DNA of 64,000 bases, taken from contig BBYL01000006.1 in the NCBI GenBank assembly GCA_001570385.1, positions 248,001-312,000 on the forward strand. Reading direction: 5' to 3'. Below are positions 51,676 to 61,064 of this stretch, piece after piece (the first letter of the stretch is position 1; every line of letters begins with the position of its first letter). Made by a program: the position numbers and the translations under genes. A model generated the notes under the pieces. That model did not search any database and was not told the origin of the DNA. It worked only from the letters and a program-made list of their open reading frames with translations. Origin of the DNA: Microtetraspora glauca (lineage in GTDB: Bacteria; Actinomycetota; Actinomycetes; Streptosporangiales; Streptosporangiaceae).

Positions 51676-52500
51676 ATGCCCGCCAGGCGACGGCAGGCCC
51701 AGAACGCGCAGGCGACCGAGGCCGGCCCCCGGCCGGAGTACCGCATCGAGGCCCTGGCCAAGGGCCTCCGCCTGCTGTCGCTCTTCACCGAGCAGCAGCC
51801 GGTCTGGCGGGTCAGTGACATGGCCGCGGCCACCGGCATGCCCCTGCCGACCACCTACCGCATGGTGATGACGCTGGCCGCGGAGGGCTATCTCGTCCAC
51901 CTGCCGAACGGCGACTACCGGCCCGGCGTGCGCGTGCTCACCCTGGGGACGGCCGCGCTGCGCGGCATGGACCTGGTGGAGATCGCCGCTCCCGGCCTGC
52001 GGGCGCTGGCCGAGGCCACCGGGGAGACCGTCAATCTGTGCGTGCTCACCGGCGACCAGGTGCTCTACCTGATCCGCCTGCGCAACTCCGACCTGGTGAC
52101 GGCCAACATCCAGGTCGGCTCCACCCTGCCCGCGGTCTACACCTCGATCGGCAAGCTGCTGCTCGCCCACCTCGACGAGGACGAGCTGGCGTCTCGTGTC
52201 ACGGCCGGCTCCTTCGGCCCGGCGCACGGGCCCAACGCCAAGCTGTCGCTTGACGAACTGCGCGGGGAGCTCGCGGCCATTCGCAGGGACGGGTGGGCCA
52301 TCCAGGACGAGGAGCTCGCCTTCGGCCTGCGCTCTGTCGCCGTACCGGTTCGCGACGCCTCGGGCCGGGTCGTCGCGGGCCTGAACATCGCGGTGCAGGC
52401 GCGCGACTGGTCGACCCAGCGCATCATCAGAGAGCTTCGCCCGCCGGCCGCGCGGACGGGCCAGGAGATCTCCACCCTGCTCGGCTGCCCGGCCGGCTGA
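51676..52500 (+). CDS. IclR-family transcriptional regulator
   Basis: 274 aa: winged helix (YRIEALAKGLRLLSLFTEQQ, VWRVSDMAAATGMPLPTTYR) and a C-terminal IclR effector domain (GETVNLCVLTGDQVLYLIRL, PAVYTSIGKLLLAHL, FGLRSVAVPVRDASGRVVAG). ATG 51676 follows GAGGGG. It faces the catabolic operon across the palindrome. The effector is probably an intermediate of that pathway. Confidence 0.94.
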   Translation: MPARRRQAQNAQATEAGPRPEYRIEALAKGLRLLSLFTEQQPVWRVSDMAAATGMPLPTTYRMVMTLAAEGYLVHLPNGDYRPGVRVLTLGTAALRGMDLVEIAAPGLRALAEATGETVNLCVLTGDQVLYLIRLRNSDLVTANIQVGSTLPAVYTSIGKLLLAHLDEDELASRVTAGSFGPAHGPNAKLSLDELRGELAAIRRDGWAIQDEELAFGLRSVAVPVRDASGRVVAGLNIAVQARDWSTQRIIRELRPPAARTGQEISTLLGCPAG

Positions 52501-52573
52501 CGGCCGGCCGCGTTCGTGCCGCCATCAGCCGGCCGGGGATCGACTCCACCGGCAGCGAGACCGTGTTCGTCGG

Positions 52574-55500
52574 TCACCTGGGCGCCGCGATCCGCACCCC
52601 CGTCGCGGTGAGCAGCCGCCCGTCGGCGGCACGTTCGGTGGCGGCGAGTTGCGCCGCGACGGCCGCGGACACCCGGCCGGTGTCGCGCGGGTCCACGGTG
52701 AAGGCGGCGTACGACGCGAGATCGGGATGACTCTCCCGCTGGTCAGGGGTCAGCCCGCCCGCGACCGGCACCAGCCGGAGCACGTGCACGTCGCCGGTCA
52801 GCTCGCCGTCCTTGATCGCCAGGTCCCGCTTCGGCGAGTAGACCATGGCGTACCGGCCGGTGCTCAGTGGCCTGATGTCCCACGCCAACGTCGTGCCGTC
52901 GATCCAGTGCGCCTTGACGGCGGAAAGGTCGGCATCAAGACCGCGCCCGCCGGTCTGCGGCAGCACGTACCCCGGCGTGGCGGCCTGGATCCAGACCTCG
53001 TTGCCGTACGCGGCGAACTCCAGCACCTGGTCGTCGGGCAGGTCCTTCTCGCCGCCCTTGTGCAGGATGTAGCTGATGGTCGACGCGCCGTCAGTCAGCG
53101 GCACGGTGAAGTACGCGCCGAAGCCGTCGCGGCCCGCCGGGGCCAGCGGCGTGTCCCACTCGGTCGGCTGGGCCGCGCCGCTCCCGAAGACGTGCGCGCC
53201 CCACCCCTCGTAGTCGCCGTCCGGCCGGCTGTAGTGCAGGATCGCCACATTGTCGGCGGCCGCCCTGGTGGGACGCACCGCCGTGACGCCCGAGTCGACC
53301 CATCCGTCCGGCTGCGCGGACGGCAGCAGCGACTGATCGCCGCCCGGGTCCTTCTGGTCGCCCTTGTGGATGATGAAGTTGACCGGAGCTTCGGCGTCCC
53401 TGATCGGGACCTTCCAGTAGACGCCGTATTCGTCCTGGCCGTCGGCGGGACGCGGCGCGTTCCACTCGGTCGCGGCCCCGTCGGCTAGCCCGCCGCCCCA
53501 CAGGTGCAGGCCCCAGCCGTCGTACGTCTTGTCCGGCCGCCGGTAGTGGACGGTCGCGTATCCGCGCGCCTCCGCCAGGGACGTGGCCGCGTCATCCTTG
53601 CCCTGGGTCAGCCAGATCTCGGCGTTACGCCCCGGATCGACGGTACGTGGCGCGCCGTCCGACTGGTCGCCGTTCCGCACGGTCAGGGTGACGGCGTCGG
53701 CGCCGGGCTTGAGCCTGATCCAGGCGAACCGTCCGTAGGCGTCCTGCCCTGACAGCGGCACCGGGGCGTCCGAGGCGGAGGGCTGGGCGACGTCGCCGTC
53801 GACCCGCAGGCCCCAGCCGTCGTAGTCGCCGCCGGGCCGCTGGTAGTGCACCACCAGCCAGTCGCGCCGCTGCTCGCCGGGCTCCTCGACCGGGGGCTGC
53901 GCGGCCACCGTCGCCGACGCCTTCGCCGAGGCGATCCGGCCCGCCGAGTCGCGGACCACGGCCTTGTACGTCACGGACGTCCCGGCCGCGAGGTCGCCGA
54001 CGTCGTGGAACACCCGGAACGGCCGGGCGTCGTCGGTCCCCAGCATCGTCCACGGGCCGGTGCCGACCTTCGCGGCGAACGTGACCTGGTCGAAGCCGCC
54101 GCCCGGTACGTCGGCGGTGATCTCGGCCCGGCCGGTCAGCCGGTCGTCCGGCAGCGTGACGTCGATCTCGGGCGCCGCCGCGGGATGGGGGATCGGCTTC
54201 CCGGCCTGGTACACCACCGCGGACAGCGCCGGGACGGTCATGTCCAGTGTGCGGTCGGCTCCGGTCGTCACCGGGGCGCCGCCGTTCGGGTAGATCGGGG
54301 TGAACGCGGTCCGCGCCGAGTAAGTGGGGACCTTCACCCGCCGGGCGGCGGAGCCGTTGTTGAGAGCCACCACGTACTCGATCCGCCTGTCGGCTTCGAG
54401 CCTGGAGAAGGCGTAGACGCCGCCGTCGCTGAGCCGTTCGATCTGGGCGCCGTCACGCAGCGCCGGATGCCGGTCGGTGAGTGCGGCCAGCGCCGAGATG
54501 CCCTGGTACAGCGGATGCCGGACGACGAAGTTGTCCTGGGCGTGCGTGGCCGTGGTGCCGATCAGGTCGTCCGACAGGTAGGCGGCGGTCCGCGACGCGA
54601 ACATCGAGGCGCGGGCGGCCTTGTCCCCGCCCTGGCCGGTGAACCCCTGCTCGTCGCCGTAGTAGACGACCGGCTGGCCCCGGGTGAGGTACATCAGCTC
54701 GTGCGCCAGCAGGTCGCGGCGCAGCAGCTCGGCGTCACCGGCCTGCGGGTTGTCCCGCTTGAGGAAGTAGCCGAACCTGCCCATGTCGTGGTTGCCGAGG
54801 AAGGTGGGCAGCGAGTACGCGTTCGAGTCGGCGTCGGTGTAGTAGTCGTCGGCCCGGTAGAGCGCGCTCAGCGTCGCCGCCCCGGCGCCCTGGGAGGCGT
54901 ACGCCCTGGCCGCCGACTGGAACGGGAAGTCGAGCACCGCGCTCATCCCACCGGTGGTCGAATAGAGCGACGTGGTCCGCGGGTCGTCGGTGAAGACCTC
55001 GCCGAACATGAAGAAGTCCTTGTCGCCCAGCCGTTCGGCGTAGCCCTTGACGTCCGGGGCGAAGCGCCGCCAGAACTCCATGTTCACGTGCTTGGCGGTG
55101 TCGATCCTGAAGCCGTCGATGCCGGTCTCCCGGACCCAGGTGGTGTAGATGTCGGTCATGCCCTTGACGACCTCGGGCCGTTCGGTCCACAGATCGTCCA
55201 GGCCGACGAAGTCGCCGTACTCGGAGCTCTCCCCGGCGAAGGTGGAGTCGCCGCGGTTGTGGTACATCGTCGGGTCGTTCAGCCAGGCCGGCGACTTGGT
55301 GACCCCGGGCACCGGGACCGGGGTGTAGGGGAAAGAGCCGGAGTCCACCCTCGGGAACGGTGTCGTGCCGTCGGCGTGGTCCCGGTCGTCGAACGGTCTG
55401 CCGTCGGCGTCCAGGTACGGGTATGCCTTCGTGCCGCGGTAGCCGTACTGCTTCTCGCGGTAGTCGATGCCGTCGGCGGTGTGGTTGGTGATGATGTCGA

Positions 55501-56092
55501 AGAAGACCTTCATGCCCCGCCGATGGGCCTCCTTCACCAGCTTCTTCATGTCCGCGTTGGTGCCCAGGTGGGGGTCGACGCGGGTGAAGTCGGTGATCCA
55601 GTAGCCGTGGTATCCGGCGGAGGCGTTCGCCCCGGTGCCCTGGACGGGCCGGTTCTGGAACGACGGGGTGAGCCAGATGGCCGTGGTGCCGAGGCCCTTG
55701 ATGTAGTCGAGTCGTCTCACTATCCCGTCGAGGTCGCCGCCCTGGTAGAAGCCGGAGTCGGTGGGGTCGAATCCGGTGGTGATGCGGTCGCCGGCCAACC
55801 CGCCGCGGTCGTTGTCCGCGGAGCCGTTGGCGAACCTGTCGGTCATCACGAAGTAGAACCGCTCGCGGCTCAGCGCGGGCCGTTCGCCGCTGCGGGCGAG
55901 CTGCCGGTCGCCCGGCTCGCTGGTACGGCTGGGGCCGCCCTTGACCGGGTGCGCGGGCTGTCCATGCGGGGAGCCGTACGCGGAGGCCGGGGTGATGGGC
56001 AGGAGGGGGAGCGCGGCGACGGTCGCGGCGAGCACCGAGCCGAGCAGCCGGAACGGTGTCGGCCGTCGCCGTCGTGGGGGGTGCACGGGCAC
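52574..56092 (-). CDS. secreted GH13 alpha-amylase with CBM41-like repeats, lacking a pullulanase domain
   Basis: 1172 aa. Signal peptide 1-38 (ends TPASA). GH13 catalytic domain ~75-630: nucleophile Asp331 (GFRIDTAKH), acid/base Glu365 (MFGEVF), Asp436 (GNHDMG). Then an Ig-like linker (~640-730), three CBM41-like starch-binding modules beginning VHYQRPGGDYDGWGL (~747), VHYRRPDKTYDGWGL and LHYSRPDGDYEGWGA, and finally ~115 residues that match the pullulanase N-terminal region (VKAHWIDGTTLAWDI, HPDLASYAAF, LLTATGVRI). Actinomycete homologues of this architecture continue into a GH13 pullulanase domain (~1800 aa in total); here a TGA ends the protein just before it. GTG 56092 has GGGAGG upstream. 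Confidence 0.9.
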   Translation of the reverse strand: MPVHPPRRRRPTPFRLLGSVLAATVAALPLLPITPASAYGSPHGQPAHPVKGGPSRTSEPGDRQLARSGERPALSRERFYFVMTDRFANGSADNDRGGLAGDRITTGFDPTDSGFYQGGDLDGIVRRLDYIKGLGTTAIWLTPSFQNRPVQGTGANASAGYHGYWITDFTRVDPHLGTNADMKKLVKEAHRRGMKVFFDIITNHTADGIDYREKQYGYRGTKAYPYLDADGRPFDDRDHADGTTPFPRVDSGSFPYTPVPVPGVTKSPAWLNDPTMYHNRGDSTFAGESSEYGDFVGLDDLWTERPEVVKGMTDIYTTWVRETGIDGFRIDTAKHVNMEFWRRFAPDVKGYAERLGDKDFFMFGEVFTDDPRTTSLYSTTGGMSAVLDFPFQSAARAYASQGAGAATLSALYRADDYYTDADSNAYSLPTFLGNHDMGRFGYFLKRDNPQAGDAELLRRDLLAHELMYLTRGQPVVYYGDEQGFTGQGGDKAARASMFASRTAAYLSDDLIGTTATHAQDNFVVRHPLYQGISALAALTDRHPALRDGAQIERLSDGGVYAFSRLEADRRIEYVVALNNGSAARRVKVPTYSARTAFTPIYPNGGAPVTTGADRTLDMTVPALSAVVYQAGKPIPHPAAAPEIDVTLPDDRLTGRAEITADVPGGGFDQVTFAAKVGTGPWTMLGTDDARPFRVFHDVGDLAAGTSVTYKAVVRDSAGRIASAKASATVAAQPPVEEPGEQRRDWLVVHYQRPGGDYDGWGLRVDGDVAQPSASDAPVPLSGQDAYGRFAWIRLKPGADAVTLTVRNGDQSDGAPRTVDPGRNAEIWLTQGKDDAATSLAEARGYATVHYRRPDKTYDGWGLHLWGGGLADGAATEWNAPRPADGQDEYGVYWKVPIRDAEAPVNFIIHKGDQKDPGGDQSLLPSAQPDGWVDSGVTAVRPTRAAADNVAILHYSRPDGDYEGWGAHVFGSGAAQPTEWDTPLAPAGRDGFGAYFTVPLTDGASTISYILHKGGEKDLPDDQVLEFAAYGNEVWIQAATPGYVLPQTGGRGLDADLSAVKAHWIDGTTLAWDIRPLSTGRYAMVYSPKRDLAIKDGELTGDVHVLRLVPVAGGLTPDQRESHPDLASYAAFTVDPRDTGRVSAAVAAQLAATERAADGRLLTATGVRIAAPR

Positions 56093-56153
56093 GGTGCCTC
56101 CCAGGGCATGTTCGGATTTCGTGATTTTCCGAAAGCTACAGGCCTTCCGCAAA

Positions 56154-56295
56154 CTCTGCAAGAACTTTCAGCCCGTTCGCGCGGGGCTTCGCGATCTGCG
56201 GCTGCTGCCGGGCGGACCCGGGCTTCGGTCTGGTGCACCCCGGATTCCGCGTGGGCAGGCATCGCGCCGGAATCGGGGCCGTCCAGCTCTGCAAG
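56154..56295. promoter_or_regulatory. repeated CTCTGCAAG boxes between amylase and LacI genes
   Basis: CTCTGCAAG occurs exactly at 56154-56162 and 56287-56295 (reverse complement CTTGCAGAG) in the divergent spacer. CTTGCA-type repeats are the known operator pattern of actinomycete amylase/maltose genes controlled by LacI-family MalR. The LacI protein at 56426 is the likely binder. Related CTTGC repeats precede the second amylase at 58430-58459. Confidence 0.55.
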
Positions 56296-56425
56296 CAGTG
56301 AAAGAATTGACAGCAAAACCGGTGTCCCGGCGGGCCATGACATGGCGCGCCACTCGCTGCACCGCACCGCCGTACCATCCACAAGGCGAGATGCGGCCTG
56401 GTGCAAGAAAGGTAAGTTAGCCGCC

Positions 56426-57463
56426 ATGACAATGAGACTCGCCGACGTCGCCGCCCACGCGGGCGTGAGTGAGGCGACTGTCAGCCGGGTGCTCAACGGC
56501 AAGCCAGGCGTGGCCGCCGCGACACGACAGGCGGTCCTCACCGCTCTCGACGTCCTCGGGTATGAGCGCCCCGCCAAACTCCGCCAGCAACACGCCGGAC
56601 TGATCGGCCTGATCGTCCCGGAGCTCACCAACCCGATCTTCCCGGCGTTCGCCCAGGTGATAGAAAGCGCGCTCGTCCTGTCCGGATACACCGCCGTGCT
56701 CTGCACCCAGACCCCCGGCGGCATCACCGAGGACGACTACACCGACCTCCTGCTCGAACGCGGCGTCTCCGGGATCGTCTTCGTCAACGGCCTGCACGCC
56801 GACTCCCGCTCCGACCGGGCCCGCTACCGCCGCCTGATCGGGCTCGGCCTGCCCATGGTCCTGATCAACGGTTACCGCCCCGACATCGACGCGCCCTTCA
56901 TCTCCAACGACGACGCCGCCGCCCTCGACATGGCCGTCAGCCATCTGGTCTCCCTCGGCCACCGCAGGATCGGCCTGGCCGTCGGCCAGGAACGCTTCGT
57001 TCCCTCCATCCGCAAAATCGCCGGGTTCCGCCGCGCCATGGCCGAGTACGCCGGGGTCACCGACACCGACGACCTCGTCGTCCCCTCGCTCTTCACCATC
57101 GAGGGAGGCCAGTCCGCCGCTCAGCAGCTGCTCGACCGCGGCTGCACCGCCATCTGCTGCGGCAGCGACATCATGGCCATCGGCGCCATCCGCGGCGCCC
57201 GCCAGCGCGACCTGCGCGTCCCCGAGGACGTCTCGATCGTCGGGTTCGACGACTCCCCGATGACCGCCTACCTCGATCCGCCGCTCACCACCCTGCGCCA
57301 GCCGGTCCGCGACATGGGACTGGCCGCGGTGGAGAACCTGCTGGAGGAGATCGGCGGCGTCCGGGCACCGCGGACCGAGCTGCTGTACCGGCCCGAGCTG
57401 GTGGTCCGCCGCTCCACCGGCCCGGTCCCCGCCAAGACGGGTGACGCCAAGGCGGAGGACTAG
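56426..57463 (+). CDS. LacI-family regulator of the alpha-glucan locus
   Basis: 345 aa: HTH MRLADVAAHAGVSEATVSRV with hinge LNGKPGVAAATRQAVLTALD, then a periplasmic-binding-protein-like effector domain (IGLIVPELTNPIFPAFAQVI, LGHRRIGLAVGQERFVPSIR, VSIVGFDDSPMTAYLDPPLT). It is divergent from the CBM41 amylase and next to a second amylase, so a MalR-like role in alpha-glucan use is likely. ATG 56426 is used; ATG 56432 would fit equally. Confidence 0.93.
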   Translation: MTMRLADVAAHAGVSEATVSRVLNGKPGVAAATRQAVLTALDVLGYERPAKLRQQHAGLIGLIVPELTNPIFPAFAQVIESALVLSGYTAVLCTQTPGGITEDDYTDLLLERGVSGIVFVNGLHADSRSDRARYRRLIGLGLPMVLINGYRPDIDAPFISNDDAAALDMAVSHLVSLGHRRIGLAVGQERFVPSIRKIAGFRRAMAEYAGVTDTDDLVVPSLFTIEGGQSAAQQLLDRGCTAICCGSDIMAIGAIRGARQRDLRVPEDVSIVGFDDSPMTAYLDPPLTTLRQPVRDMGLAAVENLLEEIGGVRAPRTELLYRPELVVRRSTGPVPAKTGDAKAED

Positions 57464-57582
57464 GACCACCACAGCGCGGCGCGGGACGCGTGCGGTGAAG
57501 CGGCCGGGCGGCCGGCCCGGAGCCGGTCGTGACCTTCGATCCCAAACAGGCCGAAGAGCCCTGGAGCCGCGCACGGCCGTCG

Positions 57583-57616
57583 CCCGGTGTGGGCGGCGGC
57601 CGTCGCCCACACCGGG
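57583..57616. terminator. bidirectional hairpin between LacI gene and amylase remnant
   Basis: Perfect 13-bp arms CCCGGTGTGGGCG (57583-57595) and CGCCCACACCGGG (57604-57616) with an 8-base loop, between two convergent reading frames. There is no clear T tract, as is usual in high-GC actinobacteria. Confidence 0.8.
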
Positions 57617-57625
57617 GTCGCGCTT

Positions 57626-57985
57626 TCACTTCAGGTAGGGCCCGTCGGTGCCGATCTTGCCGGGGGCCGGGTTGCCGGACAGGCTGAGCACGTAGGCACG
57701 CATGTTGCCCTTGCCGCTCAGGTTGATCGAAAGGGTTCCGCCGGTGACGGCCTTGCTGTCCCCGGTGACCGCGTCCACGTAGGTGCCGTTCGGGATGCCG
57801 GTGAAGGTGGCGTTCCCGGAGACGGCCACCAGGACGAAGCTGTCCACCGATCCGTCGGTGAACCGGCGCTTGTAGGCGATCTGGCCGGACACGCCCTCGG
57901 TGGAGTACTGGCCCTTCCGCAGGGCGGGGATCGCCCGGCGGATCTGGTTGAGCCGCTGCACATGCTTGACCAGCGGCTGGCTGAG
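57626..57985 (-). pseudogene. C-terminal stump of an alpha-amylase-family enzyme
   Basis: The frame ending at 57626 codes for a recognisable GH13 C-terminal region (PLVKHVQRLNQIRRAIPALR, then YKRRFTDGSVDSFVLVAVSG and FTGIPNGTYVDAVTGD). Upstream of ~57985 the frame stays open to 58255 but the sequence no longer looks like an amylase, and the catalytic barrel is missing. It is best read as the remnant of a deleted amylase gene; any peptide made would lack the active site. Confidence 0.7.
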
Positions 57986-58538
57986 CGTTGACACGATTGC
58001 GCTCGTCTCGACGCGGGTGCGCGCGCTGGCCAGGTTCGACGAGGAGGTCCCGGACGCCGTCCCCGACGACCTGATCGGCTTCGAGAGCGTCCGGAACCGC
58101 CGCTGACCCTGGTTCCTCCAGAGGGCGTCGCCGCCGAGCGTGCCGGGGGGGCGTACGCGGTCGAAGCCGCCCTCCATTCGGCGCGGCCGGGCATCGGGAC
58201 CGAGGCGTGCGCCGGCACGACGCCGGAACGGAATGTCGAGCCACCCGCCCGCCAAGAGATCATCTCGGCGTCTCGGCGTCTCGGCGTCTCGGTGTCTAAG
58301 TATTTCGGTGTTTCGGTGTGCCCGATCACCGATCTCCCGTCGGCGTTCCGGCTTGCCCTGGCGCCATATGCGGCCGCTGGTGACGGCGGAATGTATGTGA
58401 ATGCAGCGTTACCGGCAAGTTTCAGAAATCTTGCTGAAATCTCTTGCAATCCTTGCGGAGATCGAAGATTGTTCTGCTACACGGACGGCCGTCCCGCCCC
58501 CCAAGCGCCATCGTCTCCGGAAGTAGGCCCATCCCCCC
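57986..58538. other. degraded and regulatory stretch upstream of the second amylase
   Basis: No supportable gene. It includes a run of CGTCTCGG-like repeats (about 58262-58296: gcgtctcgg several times, then gtgtctaag), an AT-richer zone 58383-58475, and CTTGC repeats at 58430, 58443 and 58452. The left part probably is further debris of the amylase remnant. Confidence 0.4.
58430..58459. promoter_or_regulatory. triple CTTGC repeats upstream of the second amylase
   Basis: CTTGCTGA (58430), CTTGCAAT (58443) and CTTGCGGA (58452) in direct orientation in an AT-rich patch about 80-110 bp before the amylase start. Similar to the CTTGCAGAG boxes in the amylase/LacI spacer, so probably sites of the same LacI-type regulator. 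Confidence 0.5.
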
Positions 58539-60962
58539 ATGGAACGAGCTAGGTCACGCCTGCGCAGCAGAATCCGTCATGTCCTCCTCGCCGCCGCGGT
58601 CGCCGCGTTCGGCATCACCCCGGTGGCCGTCGCGGTCGCCGCGACTCCCGCGAACGCCGCGGTCACGCTGAACGACAGCGTGGTGACGGCCAACCTGTGG
58701 GAATGGAACTGGAGGTCCGTCTCGGCCGCCTGCACCGATCACCTCGGCCCGGCGGGTTTCGGCGCGGTCCAGGTCGCGCCGCCGCAGGAATCGGTCAGCC
58801 TCCCCAACAGCAGTGACGGGGTGCACCCGTGGTACGAGGTGTACCAGCCGGTCTCCTACAAGCTCGAATCCCGGTTCGGCAACCGGGCCCAGTTCGCCTC
58901 GATGGTGACGGCCTGCCACAACGCGGGCGTACGCGTCTACGTCGACGCCGTCGTCAACCACATGGCGGGGACGAACAACCCCGGCGGAGTGACCGGCTAC
59001 GCCGGGACCTCCTTCACCGGCTACAGCTACCCGGCCGTCCCGTACGGGAACGGCGACTTCCACCACCCGGGTGACAACTGCCCGACCTCCGGCGGCATCA
59101 ACGACTGGAACAACGAGTCCCAGGTGACCAGTTGCGAACTGCTGGCGCTGTCGGACCTGTACACCGAGAAGGAGTACGTCCGTAACAAGATCGCGGACTA
59201 CCTGAACGACCTCATCGGGCTCGGCGTGGACGGGTTCCGCGTCGACGCCGTCAAGCACATCAAGAAGAGCGACTTCGCCGCGATCCTCGGCAAGCTGAAC
59301 AACACCGTCGCCGAGGGCAAGCGCCCGTACGTCGCGCAGGAGATCTTCGACGGCGCCACCAACGACGCGCTGAAGGCCCGGGCGTTCATCGGCAACGGCG
59401 ACGTCCTGGACTTCGCCTACGCCAAGGGCGTCAAGGCCCAGTTCCAGGGCTCGATCTCCAACCTGGCCAACCTCCCGAACTGGAACCTGGACGCCCCGAG
59501 CGCCAACGTCTTCGCCATGGTCACCAACCACGACCTCGAGCGTGACGGCGCCACCCTCTCCTGGCGCGACGGCACCGACTACACCCTGGCCAACTACTTC
59601 GTGCTGGCCTACCCGCACGGCAAGCCGTCGGTCTACGACAGCTTCACCTACAGCAACCGCAACCAGTCCCCGCCCGCCGACGGCAACGGGTTCGTCACCG
59701 ACACCTCCTGCGGTAGCAGCTGGAACTGCCTCACCCAGTCCACCGGCATCAAGGGCATGGTCGGCTGGGCCAACGCCGCCAAGAGCGTCACGTCCGTCTC
59801 CGACTTCAAGGTCGTCAACAACAACGTCATCGGCTTCCACCGCGGCAACCGCGCCTGGATCGGCATCAACGACTCCGGCAGCGCCTCCACCGCGCAGTTC
59901 ACCACCGGCCTGGCCGACGGCGAGTACTGCGACGTCATCTCCGGCGCCGCCACCACCACCGGCTGCACCGGCACGAAGGTCACGGTCTCCGGGGGCCAGG
60001 CCGCCGTGACCATCCCCGCCAACAACGCGGTCGCGATCCACGTCAACGCCAAGGCGGACATCACCACGGTCGCGACGACCTTCACCGTCAGCGCCGACCT
60101 CGCCGCCGGGCAGACCCTGCACGTCGTCGGGAACGTCCCGGCCCTCGGCGGCGGCAGCACCACGAACTCGGTCGCGCTGACCGCCAACGTCGGCGGCACC
60201 TACAAGACCACCGTCGAACTGCCCGCCTCCACCGCCGTCTCCTACAAATACCTGATCAAGAACGGCGCGACCGTGGTGGAGCAGGAGGCCGCCAACCGGT
60301 CCTTCACCACCCCGGCGAGCGGCACCGCCACCCGCACCGACACCTACGTGCCCCCGCCCGTCAGCGACAAGATCGCCACCACGTTCACCGTCACCGCGAC
60401 CGCCGCCGCCGACCAGAACCTCTACGTCGTCGGCGACATCCCGGCCCTCGGGTCGTGGGCCCCGGCGGACGCGATCAAGCTGACCGCGCAGGGCGACAAC
60501 CTGTACTCCGGCGTCATCGAGCTGCCCAAGTCCACCGCGGTGGAGTACAAGTTCATCAAGAAGACCACCGCCGGCGCCGTGACCTGGGAGTCCGGCTCCA
60601 ACCGGGCCTTCACCACCCCCGCGAGCGGAACCCACGCCGTCACCGAGACCTTCCGCGGCGACACCGCCTCGCAGATCGCCACCTACTTCAACGCCGACGT
60701 CACCACCTGGTACGGCCAGAACGTCTTCGTCGTCGGCAACGTCCCCGCCCTCGGCGGCTGGGATCCCAACCAGGCGATCGCCCTGTCCTCGGCCGACTAC
60801 CCGATCTGGCGGGTGGCGGTCAACCTGCCCCCCAACACCGCCGTCGAGTACAAGTACGTCAAGAAGAACCCCGACGGCGCCGTGACCTGGGAGTCCGGCT
60901 CCAACCGGAGCTTCACCACCCCGGCCACCGGAACCCACACCAGCAACGACACCTGGAAGTAG
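58539..60962 (+). CDS. secreted alpha-amylase with three CBM20-like domains
   Basis: 807 aa. Signal peptide ~1-40 (ends TPANA). GH13 barrel ~42-410: VVNHM region, nucleophile Asp236 (GFRVDAVKH), acid/base Glu268 (VAQEIF), Asp332 (TNHD); then an amylase C-terminal beta domain (to ~505). After it come three ~95-residue CBM20-like starch-binding modules, each with a TFTV/VVGN(or D)xPALG core and VEYK-like strand: ~508-605, 614-705, 714-806; the last two carry TWESGSNR(A/S)FTTPA. Hydrolyses starch outside the cell. Most CBM20 amylases have one module, so three are unusual. Followed by a strong hairpin. Confidence 0.95.
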   Translation: MERARSRLRSRIRHVLLAAAVAAFGITPVAVAVAATPANAAVTLNDSVVTANLWEWNWRSVSAACTDHLGPAGFGAVQVAPPQESVSLPNSSDGVHPWYEVYQPVSYKLESRFGNRAQFASMVTACHNAGVRVYVDAVVNHMAGTNNPGGVTGYAGTSFTGYSYPAVPYGNGDFHHPGDNCPTSGGINDWNNESQVTSCELLALSDLYTEKEYVRNKIADYLNDLIGLGVDGFRVDAVKHIKKSDFAAILGKLNNTVAEGKRPYVAQEIFDGATNDALKARAFIGNGDVLDFAYAKGVKAQFQGSISNLANLPNWNLDAPSANVFAMVTNHDLERDGATLSWRDGTDYTLANYFVLAYPHGKPSVYDSFTYSNRNQSPPADGNGFVTDTSCGSSWNCLTQSTGIKGMVGWANAAKSVTSVSDFKVVNNNVIGFHRGNRAWIGINDSGSASTAQFTTGLADGEYCDVISGAATTTGCTGTKVTVSGGQAAVTIPANNAVAIHVNAKADITTVATTFTVSADLAAGQTLHVVGNVPALGGGSTTNSVALTANVGGTYKTTVELPASTAVSYKYLIKNGATVVEQEAANRSFTTPASGTATRTDTYVPPPVSDKIATTFTVTATAAADQNLYVVGDIPALGSWAPADAIKLTAQGDNLYSGVIELPKSTAVEYKFIKKTTAGAVTWESGSNRAFTTPASGTHAVTETFRGDTASQIATYFNADVTTWYGQNVFVVGNVPALGGWDPNQAIALSSADYPIWRVAVNLPPNTAVEYKYVKKNPDGAVTWESGSNRSFTTPATGTHTSNDTWK

Positions 60963-60973
60963 CCCCCAACCAG

Positions 60974-61014
60974 ACCGACGGCGGCCGGACCTTCACGGAC
61001 CGGCCGCCGTCGGT
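60974..61014. terminator. bidirectional terminator after the second amylase
   Basis: Perfect 15-bp arms, ACCGACGGCGGCCGG (60974-60988) and CCGGCCGCCGTCGGT (61000-61014), 11-base loop, 11 bp after the amylase stop and before the 3' end of the convergent ABC ATPase gene. Confidence 0.88.
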
Positions 61015-61064
61015 GTCCGCCCGTGACGGGCGGACACCGGGGCTCCGGCGGGCGGGGCCGGTGC

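Noticed and set aside
53846..56425. Very long plus-strand frame ahead of the LacI gene
   Set aside because: It is the antisense shadow of the CBM41 amylase; the real LacI protein begins at 56426 with its HTH.
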